Positions 50,502-59,571 of a stretch of 64,000 bases of DNA are shown piece after piece (position 1 is the stretch's first letter; every line of letters starts with the position of its first letter). Made by a program: the position numbers and the translations under genes. Source of the stretch: Acidimicrobiales bacterium (GTDB lineage Bacteria > Actinomycetota > Acidimicrobiia > Acidimicrobiales > RAAP-2); the NCBI GenBank assembly GCA_017883135.1, contig JADGOE010000001.1, forward strand, positions 36,680-100,679. The letters run 5' to 3'. The notes beneath the pieces were generated by a model. It worked only from the letters and a program-made list of their open reading frames with translations. It was not told the origin of the DNA and did not search any database.

Positions 50502-51227
50502 GTGTCCGTTTCCAACCAGACCACCCGCCTCGGGGCCGGTGGCGCAGGCGAGGGCGAGAGCGACTCCCACGTCAAGGCACCGGACCGAAGCGGACCCCGG
50601 CCCCCGCCTTCCGGCGACCCGCCCGGAGCACCCGTCGCCGGCATCCTGCTCACCGGCGGCGCCAGCCGGCGCATGGGAACGGACAAGGCATCGATGGTGA
50701 TCGACGGCCACCCGAGCGCCCTGCGGATCGGGGCACTTCTGGGCCGTGTGGCCGCGCCGGTGCTCGAAGTGGGCCCCGGCCGCTCTGGCCTGCCGGCCGT
50801 GCAGGAGGATCCCGACGGCGAAGGCCCGCTGGTGGCGCTCGCGGCAGGATGCGCGGCACTCCGCGCGTCGGGCCACAGCGGGGCCGCGGTCGTAGTCGCC
50901 TGTGACCTGCCACTGGTGACCGAGGAGGCGTTGCGGTTCCTCGTCCGGTACCCCGGTCGGGCCTCGGTTGTTCCAGTGGTCGGCGGGCGACCGCAGCTGC
51001 TCTGCGCCCGGTGGTCGGCGGCCGACCTCGACGCTGCCTCGTCACTCGTGGCCGCCGGTGAGCGAGCGTGTTCCGCTCTGATGCTCCAGTCGCAGGCAGT
51101 GGTGCTCGACGACCACTGGTGGTCGGCCGTCGCCGAAGCACGCGTCTTCGCCGACGTCGACGCCCCCGAGGATCTCGACCGACTGGGACTCAGTTGGCGA
51201 CGGGGTCTACCGCCTCCATGCCGATGA
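50502..51227 (+). CDS. mobA: Molybdenum cofactor guanylyltransferase MobA
   Basis: 241 aa from a GTG. AGILLTGGASRRMGTDKASMVIDG (from residue 46) is the nucleotide-binding loop of MobA, and VVVACDLPLV contains the Mg-binding Asp. The 45 residues before the loop are Gly/Ser/Pro-rich and unlike the family, so the real start may be further in, although no better ribosome site was seen. MobA adds GMP to Mo-molybdopterin, producing the bis-MGD form needed by DMSO reductase family enzymes. It is divergent from the three molybdoenzyme subunits and shares their control region, which links cofactor supply to enzyme synthesis. About 160 bases separate it from the next Moco gene. Confidence 0.9.
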   Translation: MSVSNQTTRLGAGGAGEGESDSHVKAPDRSGPRPPPSGDPPGAPVAGILLTGGASRRMGTDKASMVIDGHPSALRIGALLGRVAAPVLEVGPGRSGLPAVQEDPDGEGPLVALAAGCAALRASGHSGAAVVVACDLPLVTEEALRFLVRYPGRASVVPVVGGRPQLLCARWSAADLDAASSLVAAGERACSALMLQSQAVVLDDHWWSAVAEARVFADVDAPEDLDRLGLSWRRGLPPPCR

Positions 51228-51293
51228 GCTTCTCCATGGCGCACGCATTCACATGGTCGACGGATGTCGTCGGACCTTCAGTAGCGCAGGAGG

Positions 51294-51364
51294 GTTGACG
51301 TCCTCGGTGCCCCTGTGCGTTGATGTCCTTGGTGCGTATGCACCTCGCTGTACCTCATATGAGG
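51294..51364. promoter_or_regulatory. Direct repeats and palindromes in the moaE leader
   Basis: GTTGACGTCCTCGGTGC (51294-51310) recurs with two changes at 51319-51335, a 25-base period. GGTGC-GTAT-GCACC (51331-51344) and the perfect palindrome CCTCATATGAGG (51353-51364) follow. These are placed as operator sites for the moaE-moeA-moaA-moaD operon. No clear -35/-10 pair was identified. Confidence 0.45.
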
Positions 51365-51395
51365 CAACCAGCCGAGGCCGGGGAGGCAGATGGCA

Positions 51396-51944
51396 ATGAG
51401 CTTGTCGACCACGCCGCCGGGTGCAGATTGGGTAGCGGTGACGTCCCGCCCGCTTCCGGTGGGCGAGGTACTCACCTGGGTGGCGCGTCCCGAGTGCGGT
51501 GCTGTGGTGACGTTCCTCGGCACGGTGCGCGACCATTCCGAGGGGCGCACCGGTGTCGAGAGCGTCGAGTACGAGGCCTACACCGAGTACGTCGGGCTCC
51601 GACTGGCCGACGTGGTCACATCCGCTCGATCCAGCTGGCCCGGCATCGGCCGGCTGGCGCTGCTTCACCGGGTGGGACTGCTCGAGGTGGGCGAGGTGTC
51701 GGTGGTGATCGCGGTGTCCACCCCTCACCGGCCCGAGGCATTTGACGCGGCTCGCTTCTGCATCGATGAGCTGAAGGAATCGGCTCCTATCTGGAAGCAC
51801 GAAACCTGGGCCGGCGGCTCGGGATGGGGTACCTCCGGGCACCAGGTGGGGAACTCCGTCCGTCGCCACGCAGCGAGGGGCGCAGCAGTGTCGGCCGGTA
51901 GCGCCGACGTCGGGGGACCGGCACCAGGTGGTCCGGGGTCGTGA
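51396..51944 (+). CDS. moaE: Molybdopterin synthase catalytic subunit MoaE
   Basis: 182 aa from the ATG at 51396, nine bases after GGGAGG; another ATG two codons earlier is too close to that site. CGAVVTFLGTVRDHSEGR is the MoaE N-terminal signature, EYEAYTEY the central motif, and IDELKESAPIWKHE contains the two active-site lysines. It converts cyclic pyranopterin monophosphate to molybdopterin using sulfur from MoaD. About 40 extra residues at the C-terminus (Gly/Ala/Ser-rich) are not part of the fold. Its stop overlaps the moeA start (GTGA). Confidence 0.93.
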   Translation: MSLSTTPPGADWVAVTSRPLPVGEVLTWVARPECGAVVTFLGTVRDHSEGRTGVESVEYEAYTEYVGLRLADVVTSARSSWPGIGRLALLHRVGLLEVGEVSVVIAVSTPHRPEAFDAARFCIDELKESAPIWKHETWAGGSGWGTSGHQVGNSVRRHAARGAAVSAGSADVGGPAPGGPGS

Positions 51945-53203
51945 TCAGCGTCGAGGAGGCCCGCGGGCTCCTGCTCCCTGCCTGCCCACCACTGGAGCCC
52001 CGTCCGGTCCCGATCGATCCCGCTCTGGGGTGCGTCCTGGCCCAGGCGGTGGTGGCGACCGAGCCGATCCCTCCGTTCACCAATTCGGCGATGGACGGCT
52101 ACGCCCTTCGGGCCGAGGACACCTCACCTGCACCGGCCCGCCTGCGAGTGGTGGGGGCCGTCATGGCTGGACACCATCCCGAGGTGGCCGTAGGGGCGGG
52201 TGAGGCCATCCGCATCATGACGGGAGCGCCGTTGCCGTCGGGAGCCGATGCCGTGTGCATCGTCGAGCGCACCCGCATGGAGAGCGACGCGACGGTGGTG
52301 GTCGACGTGGCGGTAGGCGTCGGTGACAACGTCCGGTACCCGGGTGAGGACGTGGCCTGCGGTGTCGAGGTGTTCGCCGTGGGGACCCCGTTGTCACCGG
52401 GCCATGTAGGTGTCCTTGCAGGCCTGGGGCTCGAGACCGTGCTGGTCCACCCCCGCCCACGGGTCGGCGTGCTCTCGACGGGCGACGAACTCGTCGAAGG
52501 AAGCGGGCCGCTGCCTCCCGGGAAGATCCGCGACTCGAACCGCCACGCGCTCCTGGCACAAGTCCGCCAGGCGAACTTCGACGCCGTCGACTTGGGAATC
52601 GTCCCCGACGATGAACAGGGGTTGGCCGAAGCCCTCGAACGGGGTGCGGCACGCTGCGACATGGTGGTGACCAGCGGCGGGGTGAGCGTCGGCGACCACG
52701 ACATGATGAAGGTGGTTCTCGACAAGTTGAGCGGGGGCACGATGCAGTGGCTGCAGGTGGCCGTCAAGCCGGGCAAGCCCCTGGCCTTCGGCTCGCTGGT
52801 ATCCACCGGGACCCCGGTGGTCGGCCTCCCCGGCAACCCAGTATCAGCTCTGGTCTCCTTCGAGCTCTTTGCCCGGCCGGCACTGAGACGCATGGCCGGC
52901 CACCGCAGGCTCGGCCGCCCGGTGTTGGCCGGGGTGGCAGAGGTCGATCTGCGCCGCCGTCGCGACGGCAAGCTGCACCTGGTGCGAGCGACGGCCGTCG
53001 CCGGTGTGGGCGGGACTGTGCACGTCAGGCCGTCGGGCGGTCAGAATTCGCACATGTTGCGCGCCATGGCCGAGGCAAACTGCCTCGTCCTGCTGCCCGA
53101 CGGCGACGGCGTCGCAGCCGGCGAGCATGTCGAACTGCTGCTGCTCGATGCAGACCGCATGGTGCCAGAGGCCGGCGGAAACGAAGCGGGAGGCCTGTGG
53201 TGA
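51941..53203 (+). CDS. moeA: Molybdopterin molybdotransferase MoeA
   Basis: 420 aa, the normal length. PPFTNSAMDGYALRAED, IMTGAPLPSGADAVCIVE, RVGVLSTGDELVE and VVTSGGVSVGDHD (the MPT-binding MoCF domain) appear in the expected order, with GLPGNPVSALVSFELF before the C-terminal beta-barrel (domain IV). The enzyme inserts molybdate into adenylylated molybdopterin. It starts at a GTG that overlaps the moaE stop, and ends in an overlap with moaA, so translation of the operon is coupled. No mog/moaB gene, which makes MPT-AMP, is in the window and must be elsewhere. Confidence 0.94.
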   Translation: MISVEEARGLLLPACPPLEPRPVPIDPALGCVLAQAVVATEPIPPFTNSAMDGYALRAEDTSPAPARLRVVGAVMAGHHPEVAVGAGEAIRIMTGAPLPSGADAVCIVERTRMESDATVVVDVAVGVGDNVRYPGEDVACGVEVFAVGTPLSPGHVGVLAGLGLETVLVHPRPRVGVLSTGDELVEGSGPLPPGKIRDSNRHALLAQVRQANFDAVDLGIVPDDEQGLAEALERGAARCDMVVTSGGVSVGDHDMMKVVLDKLSGGTMQWLQVAVKPGKPLAFGSLVSTGTPVVGLPGNPVSALVSFELFARPALRRMAGHRRLGRPVLAGVAEVDLRRRRDGKLHLVRATAVAGVGGTVHVRPSGGQNSHMLRAMAEANCLVLLPDGDGVAAGEHVELLLLDADRMVPEAGGNEAGGLW

Positions 53204-54225
53204 CACCCGATGCCGGATGGTTCGATGCAATGCCGACCCAAGGTCCGCTCGTTGATACCTTCGGGCGGGTCCACAGCGACCTGCGGCTGTCGGTCACCGA
53301 TCGCTGTAACCTCCGCTGCTCCTACTGCATGCCCGAGGAAGGCGTCAGGTTTCGACCCCGTGACGAAATCCTGTCGTTCGAGGAGCTCACCGTGGTGGCG
53401 CGTGTAGCCAAGTCCCTCGGAGTGACATCCGTTCGCTTGACGGGCGGAGAGCCGCTCGTGCGCAAGGGCATCGTCGACCTGTTGAGTCAAGTGGCCGAGA
53501 TCGGGTTCGCCGACCTCGCGCTCACCACCAACGGAACGGAGCTGGGGAGGCTGGCAAATGGGCTCGCCGGGGCGGGACTGAACCGGGTCAATGTCAGCTG
53601 CGACTCACTTCGGCCCGAGCGCTTCGCACAGATCCGCCGACGTGGCGAGCTCGGGGTGGTCCTCGACGCCATGGATGCCGCCGAAGGCGCAGGGCTCCGG
53701 CCGGTCAAGGTCAACGTGGTGCTCATTGCAGGGCTGAACGACGACGAAGTACTCGACTTTGCGGCCTTCTCGCGGGCCACGGGGCGGCCAGTGCGGTTCA
53801 TCGAGTACATGCCCCTCGATGCGGACGGCCTCTGGCGCCGCGAACTGGTCGTGGCCGGCCGCGACGTCCTCGCTCGCATCTCCTCCCGCTGGCCTCTCGA
53901 ACCTGTGCCTGCAGGCGCTGACGCAGCACCGGCCGAGCGGTACCGGTTCACGGACGGCCACGGAGAGGTCGGTGTCGTCACAAGCGTGACACGGCCGTTC
54001 TGCCGCACGTGCAATCGGCTGCGGATAACGGCCGACGGAGCGCTTCGCAACTGCTTGTTCTCCGATGATGAGCCGTCGGTACGCGACGTGCTGCGCGGCG
54101 GTGGCTCGGACGAGGACGTCGCCGTGATGCTGCGCCGAGCGGTTTGGGGCAAGCGTCCCGGCCACGGGATCGATGACCCTGATTTCCTCCGCCCGAGACG
54201 TTCGATGTCGATGATCGGGGGTTGA
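53200..54225 (+). CDS. moaA: GTP 3',8-cyclase MoaA
   Basis: 341 aa from GTG 53200, overlapping the moeA stop. CNLRCSYC holds the radical-SAM cluster (CxxxCxxC), LTGGEPLVRKG binds SAM, and CRTCNRLRITADGALRNC supplies the second, GTP-binding [4Fe-4S] cluster. The protein ends SMIGG, and the C-terminal Gly-Gly is required in MoaA. It performs the first step of molybdenum cofactor synthesis, rearranging GTP; its partner MoaC is not encoded in this window. The stop overlaps a TTG that is a possible moaD start. Confidence 0.95.
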   Translation: MTPDAGWFDAMPTQGPLVDTFGRVHSDLRLSVTDRCNLRCSYCMPEEGVRFRPRDEILSFEELTVVARVAKSLGVTSVRLTGGEPLVRKGIVDLLSQVAEIGFADLALTTNGTELGRLANGLAGAGLNRVNVSCDSLRPERFAQIRRRGELGVVLDAMDAAEGAGLRPVKVNVVLIAGLNDDEVLDFAAFSRATGRPVRFIEYMPLDADGLWRRELVVAGRDVLARISSRWPLEPVPAGADAAPAERYRFTDGHGEVGVVTSVTRPFCRTCNRLRITADGALRNCLFSDDEPSVRDVLRGGGSDEDVAVMLRRAVWGKRPGHGIDDPDFLRPRRSMSMIGG

Positions 54226-54227
54226 AC

Positions 54228-54464
54228 ATGCCTCACCTGTGGCTGTTCGGGCCCGCCCGCGAAGCGGCCGGTACGGCTCGCGACGAGGTGGCGGGCGGTA
54301 CCGTGGCCGAGGTGGTGACCGCCGCGTGCGCCCGCTACGGCGAGCACTTCAGCGATGTGGCCGCGACATGTGGGGTCTGGGTCAACGGCGACACCGTGCC
54401 ACTCGACCGCGCCCTGTGCGACACGGACGAGGTGGCGTTGCTGCCGCCGGTGTCCGGGGGTTGA
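54228..54464 (+). CDS. moaD: Molybdopterin synthase sulfur carrier MoaD
   Basis: 78 aa, ubiquitin-like. It begins MPHLWLFGPAREAAGTA, contains VWVNGDTVPLDRALCDTDEVALLPPVSGG and ends in the Gly-Gly that is thiocarboxylated. The ATG at 54228 lies two bases after the moaA stop; an overlapping TTG at 54222 is less likely. It donates sulfur to MoaE. A strong hairpin four bases after the stop suggests the end of the moaE-moeA-moaA-moaD unit. Confidence 0.93.
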   Translation: MPHLWLFGPAREAAGTARDEVAGGTVAEVVTAACARYGEHFSDVAATCGVWVNGDTVPLDRALCDTDEVALLPPVSGG

Positions 54465-54467
54465 AGG

Positions 54468-54510
54468 GTTCCCCCCGGACCGACCGAGCCCGGGCGGTCC
54501 GGCGGGGAAC
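54468..54510 (+). terminator. Large hairpin after moaD
   Basis: GTTCCCCCCGGACCG (54468-54482) pairs with CGGTCCGGCGGGGAAC (54495-54510) over about 14 bp with one bulge. No T-run follows. It should end the Moco operon. Confidence 0.7.
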
Positions 54511-54537
54511 GGCGGCCGGCGCTACCATCGCACTCCT

Positions 54538-54771
54538 ATGAGCATCTCAGCGCGTGACTGGACCGAGCGGTACGCCGCCGCCCTCGGGGTGCCTGCACCG
54601 ACCGAGGAGGAGGTCACCACCCTGCTCGCCGCGGCCGGGGTGGCTGCGCATGCGGCGGAACGCACTGCAGCCCCGGTGACGTGCTGGCTGGCAGCCTCGG
54701 CCGGAGTGACACCCACAGAGGCATTGGCTGCCGCCGAACGCCTGGCTGCCGCGTTGCCCGAGGCCCCCTGA
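54538..54771 (+). CDS. Small DUF6457-like protein next to Moco genes
   Basis: 77 aa. The sequence DWTERYAAALGVPAPTEEEVTTLLAAAGVAAHAAERTAAPVTCWLAASAG matches what I remember of the DUF6457 domain, a small helical protein found beside or fused to MobA in actinobacteria. Its role in cofactor handling is unknown. It has its own TACCAT box at 54523-54528, ten bases before the ATG, and no ribosome site, so it may be made from a leaderless mRNA after the moaD terminator. Confidence 0.78.
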   Translation: MSISARDWTERYAAALGVPAPTEEEVTTLLAAAGVAAHAAERTAAPVTCWLAASAGVTPTEALAAAERLAAALPEAP

Positions 54772-54817
54772 CCGCAGCACCGATCGAGGCCGCCACCTAT
54801 ACGGCCGGTCACTGCGG

Positions 54818-55450
54818 CTAGCGGGCGTATCCCTGCGAGGGGAGGATCATCCCGTCGTGGAGGAACGCACGTACGGAACCCTCGTCGGTGATGTCCACCT
54901 CGTCGGAAGGGAGCACCGCGAAGGTGACGGCGAGGCGCGCCAGCAACTCGGCCACACCGCGTGCCCGGCGCGGGTCGAGAAACCGCGCGAGGTGCGGCGT
55001 CGTGCACTCGGTCACCACCCGGAGCACCGATCGTGTCTCCTCGGTGCGGTCCGTCGAGTCCGTGCGGACGAAATGCGCCACCAACGGCATCAGGGCCGGG
55101 TCCTCGACGAGCGCCCGCCCGGCAGCTGCGACTCCCGTCGTGATCAAGTCCTCGAGAGTTCGAGCCTCAGCCAGGCGCTCCCCGAGTTGGTCGAAGAAGC
55201 GGTTCAACTCGAGCCTCACCGCCATCAACAGGAGTGTCTCCTTGCCCCCGGGGAACGCCCGGTAGACCGTCGCCCTGCTGACTCCGGCCTCCTCGGCCAC
55301 GTCGGCAAGGCCCGTCTTGGAAGTTCCCCACCGCGCCACGCAACGCATGGCGGCTTCCGCCACGCGTTCCTCGAGGCTCCCCCGAACGACTGAGGGCCGT
55401 TCGCCGTCGATGGGTGGGAACGCCGTCCCTTCCGACCCGATGGGACTCAC
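54818..55450 (-). CDS. TetR family regulator between the Moco and FAD-oxidoreductase clusters
   Basis: 210 aa from GTG 55450. LEERVAEAAMRCVARWGTSKTGLADVAEEAGVSRATVYRAFPGGKETLL is the DNA-binding domain (residues 27-75); the rest is helical with no known ligand signature. It is divergent from the four-oxidoreductase cluster, with only about 105 bases between the starts. TATTGT lies seven bases before the GTG and no ribosome site is seen, which suits a leaderless mRNA. Its own control region shares a 15-base element with the molybdoenzyme/mobA region, so it is a candidate common regulator of both. The first 25 residues are probably flexible. Confidence 0.88.
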   Translation of the reverse strand: MSPIGSEGTAFPPIDGERPSVVRGSLEERVAEAAMRCVARWGTSKTGLADVAEEAGVSRATVYRAFPGGKETLLLMAVRLELNRFFDQLGERLAEARTLEDLITTGVAAAGRALVEDPALMPLVAHFVRTDSTDRTEETRSVLRVVTECTTPHLARFLDPRRARGVAELLARLAVTFAVLPSDEVDITDEGSVRAFLHDGMILPSQGYAR

Positions 55451-55457
55451 AGATGCA

Positions 55458-55506
55458 ACAATATCACGGGAATTGTCTTGTTTGTCTCATTTGTCTCGTC
55501 TACCGT
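55458..55506. promoter_or_regulatory. Divergent control region of tetR and the FAD-oxidoreductase cluster
   Basis: Plus strand: TTGTTT (55478-55483), 17 bases, TACCGT (55501-55506), a moderate promoter. Minus strand: TATTGT (55463-55458) as tetR -10. Three TTGTCT direct repeats at 55473, 55482 and 55491 (9-base period) cover the -35 regions. ACAATTCCCGTGATA on the minus strand (55476-55462) resembles 50418-50432. Confidence 0.5.
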
Positions 55507-55555
55507 GGCAGATAACGGGAACTGGTGCAGATCACCAGACCCGGGGGGAGGTCCG

Positions 55556-57262
55556 ATGGAGGAGGAACACTTCGACTTCGTGGTGGTCGGCGGCGGCCAC
55601 AATGGCACGACCATCGCCGCCTACCTCTCACGGTGCGGCCACTCGGTCTGCGTGCTCGAGGCACGCCCCGAGTGCGGCGGCGGCCAAGAGAACACCGAGG
55701 CCCGTCCAGGTTTCCGCATCGACCCGCACGCCACCTACCTCTACGGGGCCGCTGCGCCCGGCTTCGAGCAGCTCGAGCTCTGGCGATATGGCTTTCGGCA
55801 GGTCTACTACCCGTCCATGGCTGGGCTCGCCACGCTCGATGGCAAGGCCGCCAACCTCGGCGGACGATTCACCCCGGGCCTGGCAGAGGAGAGTCTTCGG
55901 GCAATCGGCGTGGAACCGGCCGGGGGTGGGGAGATCTTCCAGACGCTCGGGCCCGCGGCGATCAAGGAGTTGCTGCGCGCGCTGTTCTGGACACCCCCAC
56001 ACCCGCCGGATGCCGACGTCGAACCTGGTGACCAGCCGTGGTGGCAAGTCTTCCGCAAGCACCTTGGCGGCGTCTACAGCGACCGCCTGACGGAGATGAG
56101 CTACGTCGACTTCCTCGACGAGACGGTGCCGTGGGAGCCGATGCGTGCCTTCGCAGCGTTCGGAGCGTGGTACTGCGGTGCGCATCCGGCGTGGGACGGC
56201 ATGCTCCTGCAGTCACTCGGCGGCACCCTCCTCTACAGCTACTCGTCGGGCTCGCCCCGCGGCGGGATACACACCTACGCCCACTCGATCATCCGTGCAG
56301 CGCTGGCGAAGGGGACCCGAATCCTGACCAATGCCCCGGTCGGGGAGATCATCGTGCGCAATGGGCGCGCGGTGGGTGTCCGGCTGGACGACGACGCCGC
56401 CTTTCCGGAAAAGACGATCTGGGCTGACAAAGCCGTGATCTCCGCCGTGGACGTGCAGCGGACCTTCCTCGACCTGGTCGGGCGCCAGCACTTCGACGCC
56501 GGCTTCGCCCAGCGGGTGTCGGACATATCGCTCAAGGGAGGCAGCCTCTACGTGCTGTCGGTCATCTGCCGCGAGCTGCCTCGATACCACGGCCGCGAGG
56601 AGTGGTTCCCCGAGGAGGTCTATCCCTCGTGCGTCATCACCCCTGTTGACAGCATGGAGAACTTCAACGCGCAGACCCGTGACGCGTACTCGTTCAAGCG
56701 GATGCCCGACAAGCTCACCCCCGAGCACCTCACGATGATGGTCTGCACTCACGATGTCTACGACCCGACGCGCTGCCCCGAGGGCTACCACGTCCTTTCC
56801 CCCATCTACCTCGAGTGCCCTCCCCCCGAATACGACGTGACCGGCCCCGAGGGCTGGAACCGCCGGAAGGACGAGGTGACGAAGGCGGCGCTGACGCTGC
56901 TCGGGGAGGTGGCGCCCAACATGCGTGGGGCCAACATCGTGGAGGTGTTCGTGAACACGCCACTCGACTCCGAGTTCCGCAACGCCGGCATGACCGGTGG
57001 CAACTGGTACGCAGCCCGCCAGGACGCGGACCAGTGGGCCTCGAACCGGCCGCTGGAGGAGCTCTCGCGCTACCGCACACCGATCGAGAATCTCTACATG
57101 TGTCACCAGACCATGCACCCCGGTGGCCTCTGCCTGATGGCCGTGCCCTACAACCTGATGCACATACTCATCGATGACGGCCTGGTCGAGCCAGGCTCGT
57201 GGTGGTACCCGTCGCCGTGGTACATGAACGACCGGGGCTCAGTGGCCGGGGCGGCGTCATGA
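55556..57262 (+). CDS. FAD-dependent oxidoreductase, phytoene desaturase/PYROXD2-like (1 of 4)
   Basis: 568 aa from the ATG at 55556 behind [40 protein letters not shown] is the N-terminal dinucleotide motif (GxGxxG...E) that binds FAD, and the C-terminal [22 protein letters not shown] closes the FAD site as in CrtI-type enzymes. The GHNG form is typical of PYROXD2-like proteins. This copy is the most divergent of the four. It has a long middle (residues 130-230) with [18 protein letters not shown], perhaps substrate binding. Enzymes of this type desaturate or isomerise isoprenoids or other hydrophobic compounds. It is first in the plus-strand cluster and overlaps the next gene by four bases. 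Confidence 0.87.
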   Translation: MEEEHFDFVVVGGGHNGTTIAAYLSRCGHSVCVLEARPECGGGQENTEARPGFRIDPHATYLYGAAAPGFEQLELWRYGFRQVYYPSMAGLATLDGKAANLGGRFTPGLAEESLRAIGVEPAGGGEIFQTLGPAAIKELLRALFWTPPHPPDADVEPGDQPWWQVFRKHLGGVYSDRLTEMSYVDFLDETVPWEPMRAFAAFGAWYCGAHPAWDGMLLQSLGGTLLYSYSSGSPRGGIHTYAHSIIRAALAKGTRILTNAPVGEIIVRNGRAVGVRLDDDAAFPEKTIWADKAVISAVDVQRTFLDLVGRQHFDAGFAQRVSDISLKGGSLYVLSVICRELPRYHGREEWFPEEVYPSCVITPVDSMENFNAQTRDAYSFKRMPDKLTPEHLTMMVCTHDVYDPTRCPEGYHVLSPIYLECPPPEYDVTGPEGWNRRKDEVTKAALTLLGEVAPNMRGANIVEVFVNTPLDSEFRNAGMTGGNWYAARQDADQWASNRPLEELSRYRTPIENLYMCHQTMHPGGLCLMAVPYNLMHILIDDGLVEPGSWWYPSPWYMNDRGSVAGAAS

Positions 57263-58968
57263 GTTCCGGGACCAGCACTGCGCCGAGCGCGACGACCGGT
57301 GAGCGCAAGAGTTTCGCCTTCGTTCCCGAGGGTGAGGACGCGGTCGGCCTGCCACAGGAGTTCCCAGAGGAGTCCGAGTACGACGTAGTCGTGGTCGGCG
57401 CCGGGCCCAACGGCCTCATCGCAGCGGCCTACCTGGCGCGCGCCGGACTGCGCACCGCCGTGGTGGAGCGGCGCCACGAAATTGGGGGAGGGCTCGCGAC
57501 GGAGGAGACGCTGTTCCCCCGCTTCTACACGAACCCACACGCCGTCTACCACATGATGGTCGACTACATGCCCCCGCTGCGGGACCTCGACCTGACCCAG
57601 CACGGGCTCACCTTCGTCAAGCCGAACGCGCAGCTTGCCAGCGTCTTCTCCGACGGAACGAGCCTGGTGCTCTGCCGGCAGATCGAGGACGCGAAGGACT
57701 CGATCGCCAAGTTCTCCCAGAAGGATGCCCGGGCGTTCGGCCACCTGCTGCGCTCGTGGCACCGCGCCGTGGACGACGTACTGGCCCCCGGTACGTACCT
57801 GCCTGCCCTCGCTCCGATGGACATGATCGAGGCCCTGGAACGCACCGAGGTCGGGCGTGAACTCCTCCGGCTCACCGAGATGTCTCCGGTCGACATCGTG
57901 AGCGAGTACTTCGAGGACGACCGGGTGAGGATGCTCGTGCTCTACGCCGCGTGCATGTGGGGTCTCCACCCTGAGGAGACCGGCCTCGGGTTTCTGGTGC
58001 CACTGCTGGTGGAGCGTGCCCTGAACAAAGCGATCTGTTACGGCGGCTCACACAAGCTGGCGGGCTCGCTCTCGCGCGAGATCCTGCGGGCCGGGGGTAC
58101 CATCCTCGACAACTCGGAGGTCACCCGCGTCATCGTCGAGGACGGGCACGTCGCCGGCGTGGAGTGCTTCGACGGCCGGGTGCTCAGGGCGAAGGCGATC
58201 CTCTCGAGCCTGCCGCCACCCCAGACCTTCGGAAAGCTCGTCGATAGTGCCCACGTACCTGCGGACCTGCTCCAAAGCGCAGGGAAGTGGGAGTGGGACC
58301 AGTGGTCCTTCTTCACGGTGTCGGTCGCGACCAGCGAGTGGCCGTGGTACGAGGCGGACGACCCGTGGGTCAACGACGCGTTGATGACGGTGGTCGGATT
58401 CGACTCGACCGAGCAGCTCCTCGCGCACTGGCGCAACGTGCTCGCGGGTGATCTGGGTGATGAGCTCGGCGGCCACGCCACCGTCGAGACGCGCTACGAC
58501 CCGACCCTCCCGCGCGCGCCGGGGCACGACGTGGCCTTCCTGCAGGTGCACGCGCCCTATGACCTTGCCGGCGGATGGGAGTCGAGACGCGCCGAGCTGA
58601 TCGACCGGGTGCTCGAAGTCTGGCGGCGCCACGCTCCGAGCCTGACGGAGGACAACATCGTGTCGGTCCACGCTGAGACCCCCGTCGACATCGAGACACG
58701 GATCGCGTCGATGGTTCGGGGCTCGATCAAGCACGGTGCCTACGACCCGCTGCAGATGGGGGTGTTTCGCCCACACGAGAGCTGCACTGCCGGGCGCACG
58801 CCGATCGAGGGGCTGTACCTCTGCGGGGCCTCTGCCTACCCCGGTGGGCTGGTCACCGGTGGGCCGGGCTACATCGCGGCGGGCTCGGTGGTCGAAGACC
58901 TCGAGGCCGAGCGATGGTGGGAGGAGCCGCGCTCGCTCGTTCGATACCGCGAGACGTACCTGTCGTGA
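57259..58968 (+). CDS. FAD-dependent oxidoreductase, PYROXD2-like (2 of 4)
   Basis: 569 aa, start ATG overlapping the previous stop (ATGA). A 50-residue N-terminal extension ([18 protein letters not shown]) precedes the FAD motif [32 protein letters not shown], where GPNG replaces [31 protein letters not shown] and, at the C-terminus, [25 protein letters not shown] complete the flavin site. It is closely related to copy 4: both share [20 protein letters not shown] and similar lengths. The substrate is unknown; SCP2-type carriers in the cluster suggest a lipid or sterol. Confidence 0.88.
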   Translation: MSSGTSTAPSATTGERKSFAFVPEGEDAVGLPQEFPEESEYDVVVVGAGPNGLIAAAYLARAGLRTAVVERRHEIGGGLATEETLFPRFYTNPHAVYHMMVDYMPPLRDLDLTQHGLTFVKPNAQLASVFSDGTSLVLCRQIEDAKDSIAKFSQKDARAFGHLLRSWHRAVDDVLAPGTYLPALAPMDMIEALERTEVGRELLRLTEMSPVDIVSEYFEDDRVRMLVLYAACMWGLHPEETGLGFLVPLLVERALNKAICYGGSHKLAGSLSREILRAGGTILDNSEVTRVIVEDGHVAGVECFDGRVLRAKAILSSLPPPQTFGKLVDSAHVPADLLQSAGKWEWDQWSFFTVSVATSEWPWYEADDPWVNDALMTVVGFDSTEQLLAHWRNVLAGDLGDELGGHATVETRYDPTLPRAPGHDVAFLQVHAPYDLAGGWESRRAELIDRVLEVWRRHAPSLTEDNIVSVHAETPVDIETRIASMVRGSIKHGAYDPLQMGVFRPHESCTAGRTPIEGLYLCGASAYPGGLVTGGPGYIAAGSVVEDLEAERWWEEPRSLVRYRETYLS

Positions 58969-59025
58969 CGCTCGACGGGCGCACCGCGCTGCGGCGGGCC
59001 CTGGCTACGGATTGAGGAGGGCACG

Positions 59026-59571
59026 ATGAAGATCATGTCGCGAGGACTGGGCCGCAGGGAGCTCATCATGGACTTCCGCAACTACGAACTGCGCAGGGAG
59101 GGTGACGAGTTGGTCGTGGCGGGGACCATCACCGAACCGGTCACGTGGGACTTCTCCATCCGAATGGAGCCCTCCGACATCCCCGGACTGTTGCGGGTGG
59201 GATTCAGCAGTAAGACGTTCGGCCTCGGCTTCAGATGGGCCAAGCGCCTGGTCCTGCCGGGCACCAAGGCCTCGGTGATCAGCGCCGACGGACCGCCAGT
59301 CGCGCCTATCGCTCGACCTGCTCGGGCCGCAGCTGCCCGAGCGGCTCTGGCCGGTACCGCTCACCCTCGGCCGGCCAGGTTGGAGCCGGTACCCTCGTTG
59401 CCCGAAGAACAACCAGCACCGGGTCCCGACCGGGCCGCCCCGGCTCCGTCGGCAAGACCCCCGGCGCGCACCGCGGCGGCTGTTGCCTCGTCGGTCGGAA
59501 GGCGCAAGCCCATGCGGACGGCCGCGCCGTCGTTGCGATCGCGGACCATGCCGCCTGGTCGACGTTCATGA
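59026..59571 (+). CDS. Unknown protein with Ala/Pro/Arg-rich tail
   Basis: 181 aa, ATG behind GAGGAGG. The first 90 residues look folded: RRELIMDFRNYELRREGDELVVAGTITEPVTWDFSIRMEPSDIPGLLRVGFSSKTFGLGFRWAKRL, alternating strands that may form a small beta-barrel. The remaining 90 are dominated by A, P and R and probably disordered. I do not recognise the family. That the tail is really translated is supported by its stop overlapping the ATG of the next oxidoreductase (ATGA). It lies between two PYROXD2-like genes and is likely an accessory or lipid-binding subunit of them. Confidence 0.62.
   Translation: MKIMSRGLGRRELIMDFRNYELRREGDELVVAGTITEPVTWDFSIRMEPSDIPGLLRVGFSSKTFGLGFRWAKRLVLPGTKASVISADGPPVAPIARPARAAAARAALAGTAHPRPARLEPVPSLPEEQPAPGPDRAAPAPSARPPARTAAAVASSVGRRKPMRTAAPSLRSRTMPPGRRS

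Noticed and set aside
54355..54771. Longer version of the DUF6457-like gene starting inside moaD.
   Set aside because: The extra residues come from another frame of moaD and the terminator hairpin; the ATG at 54538 has its own promoter box and gives the family length.
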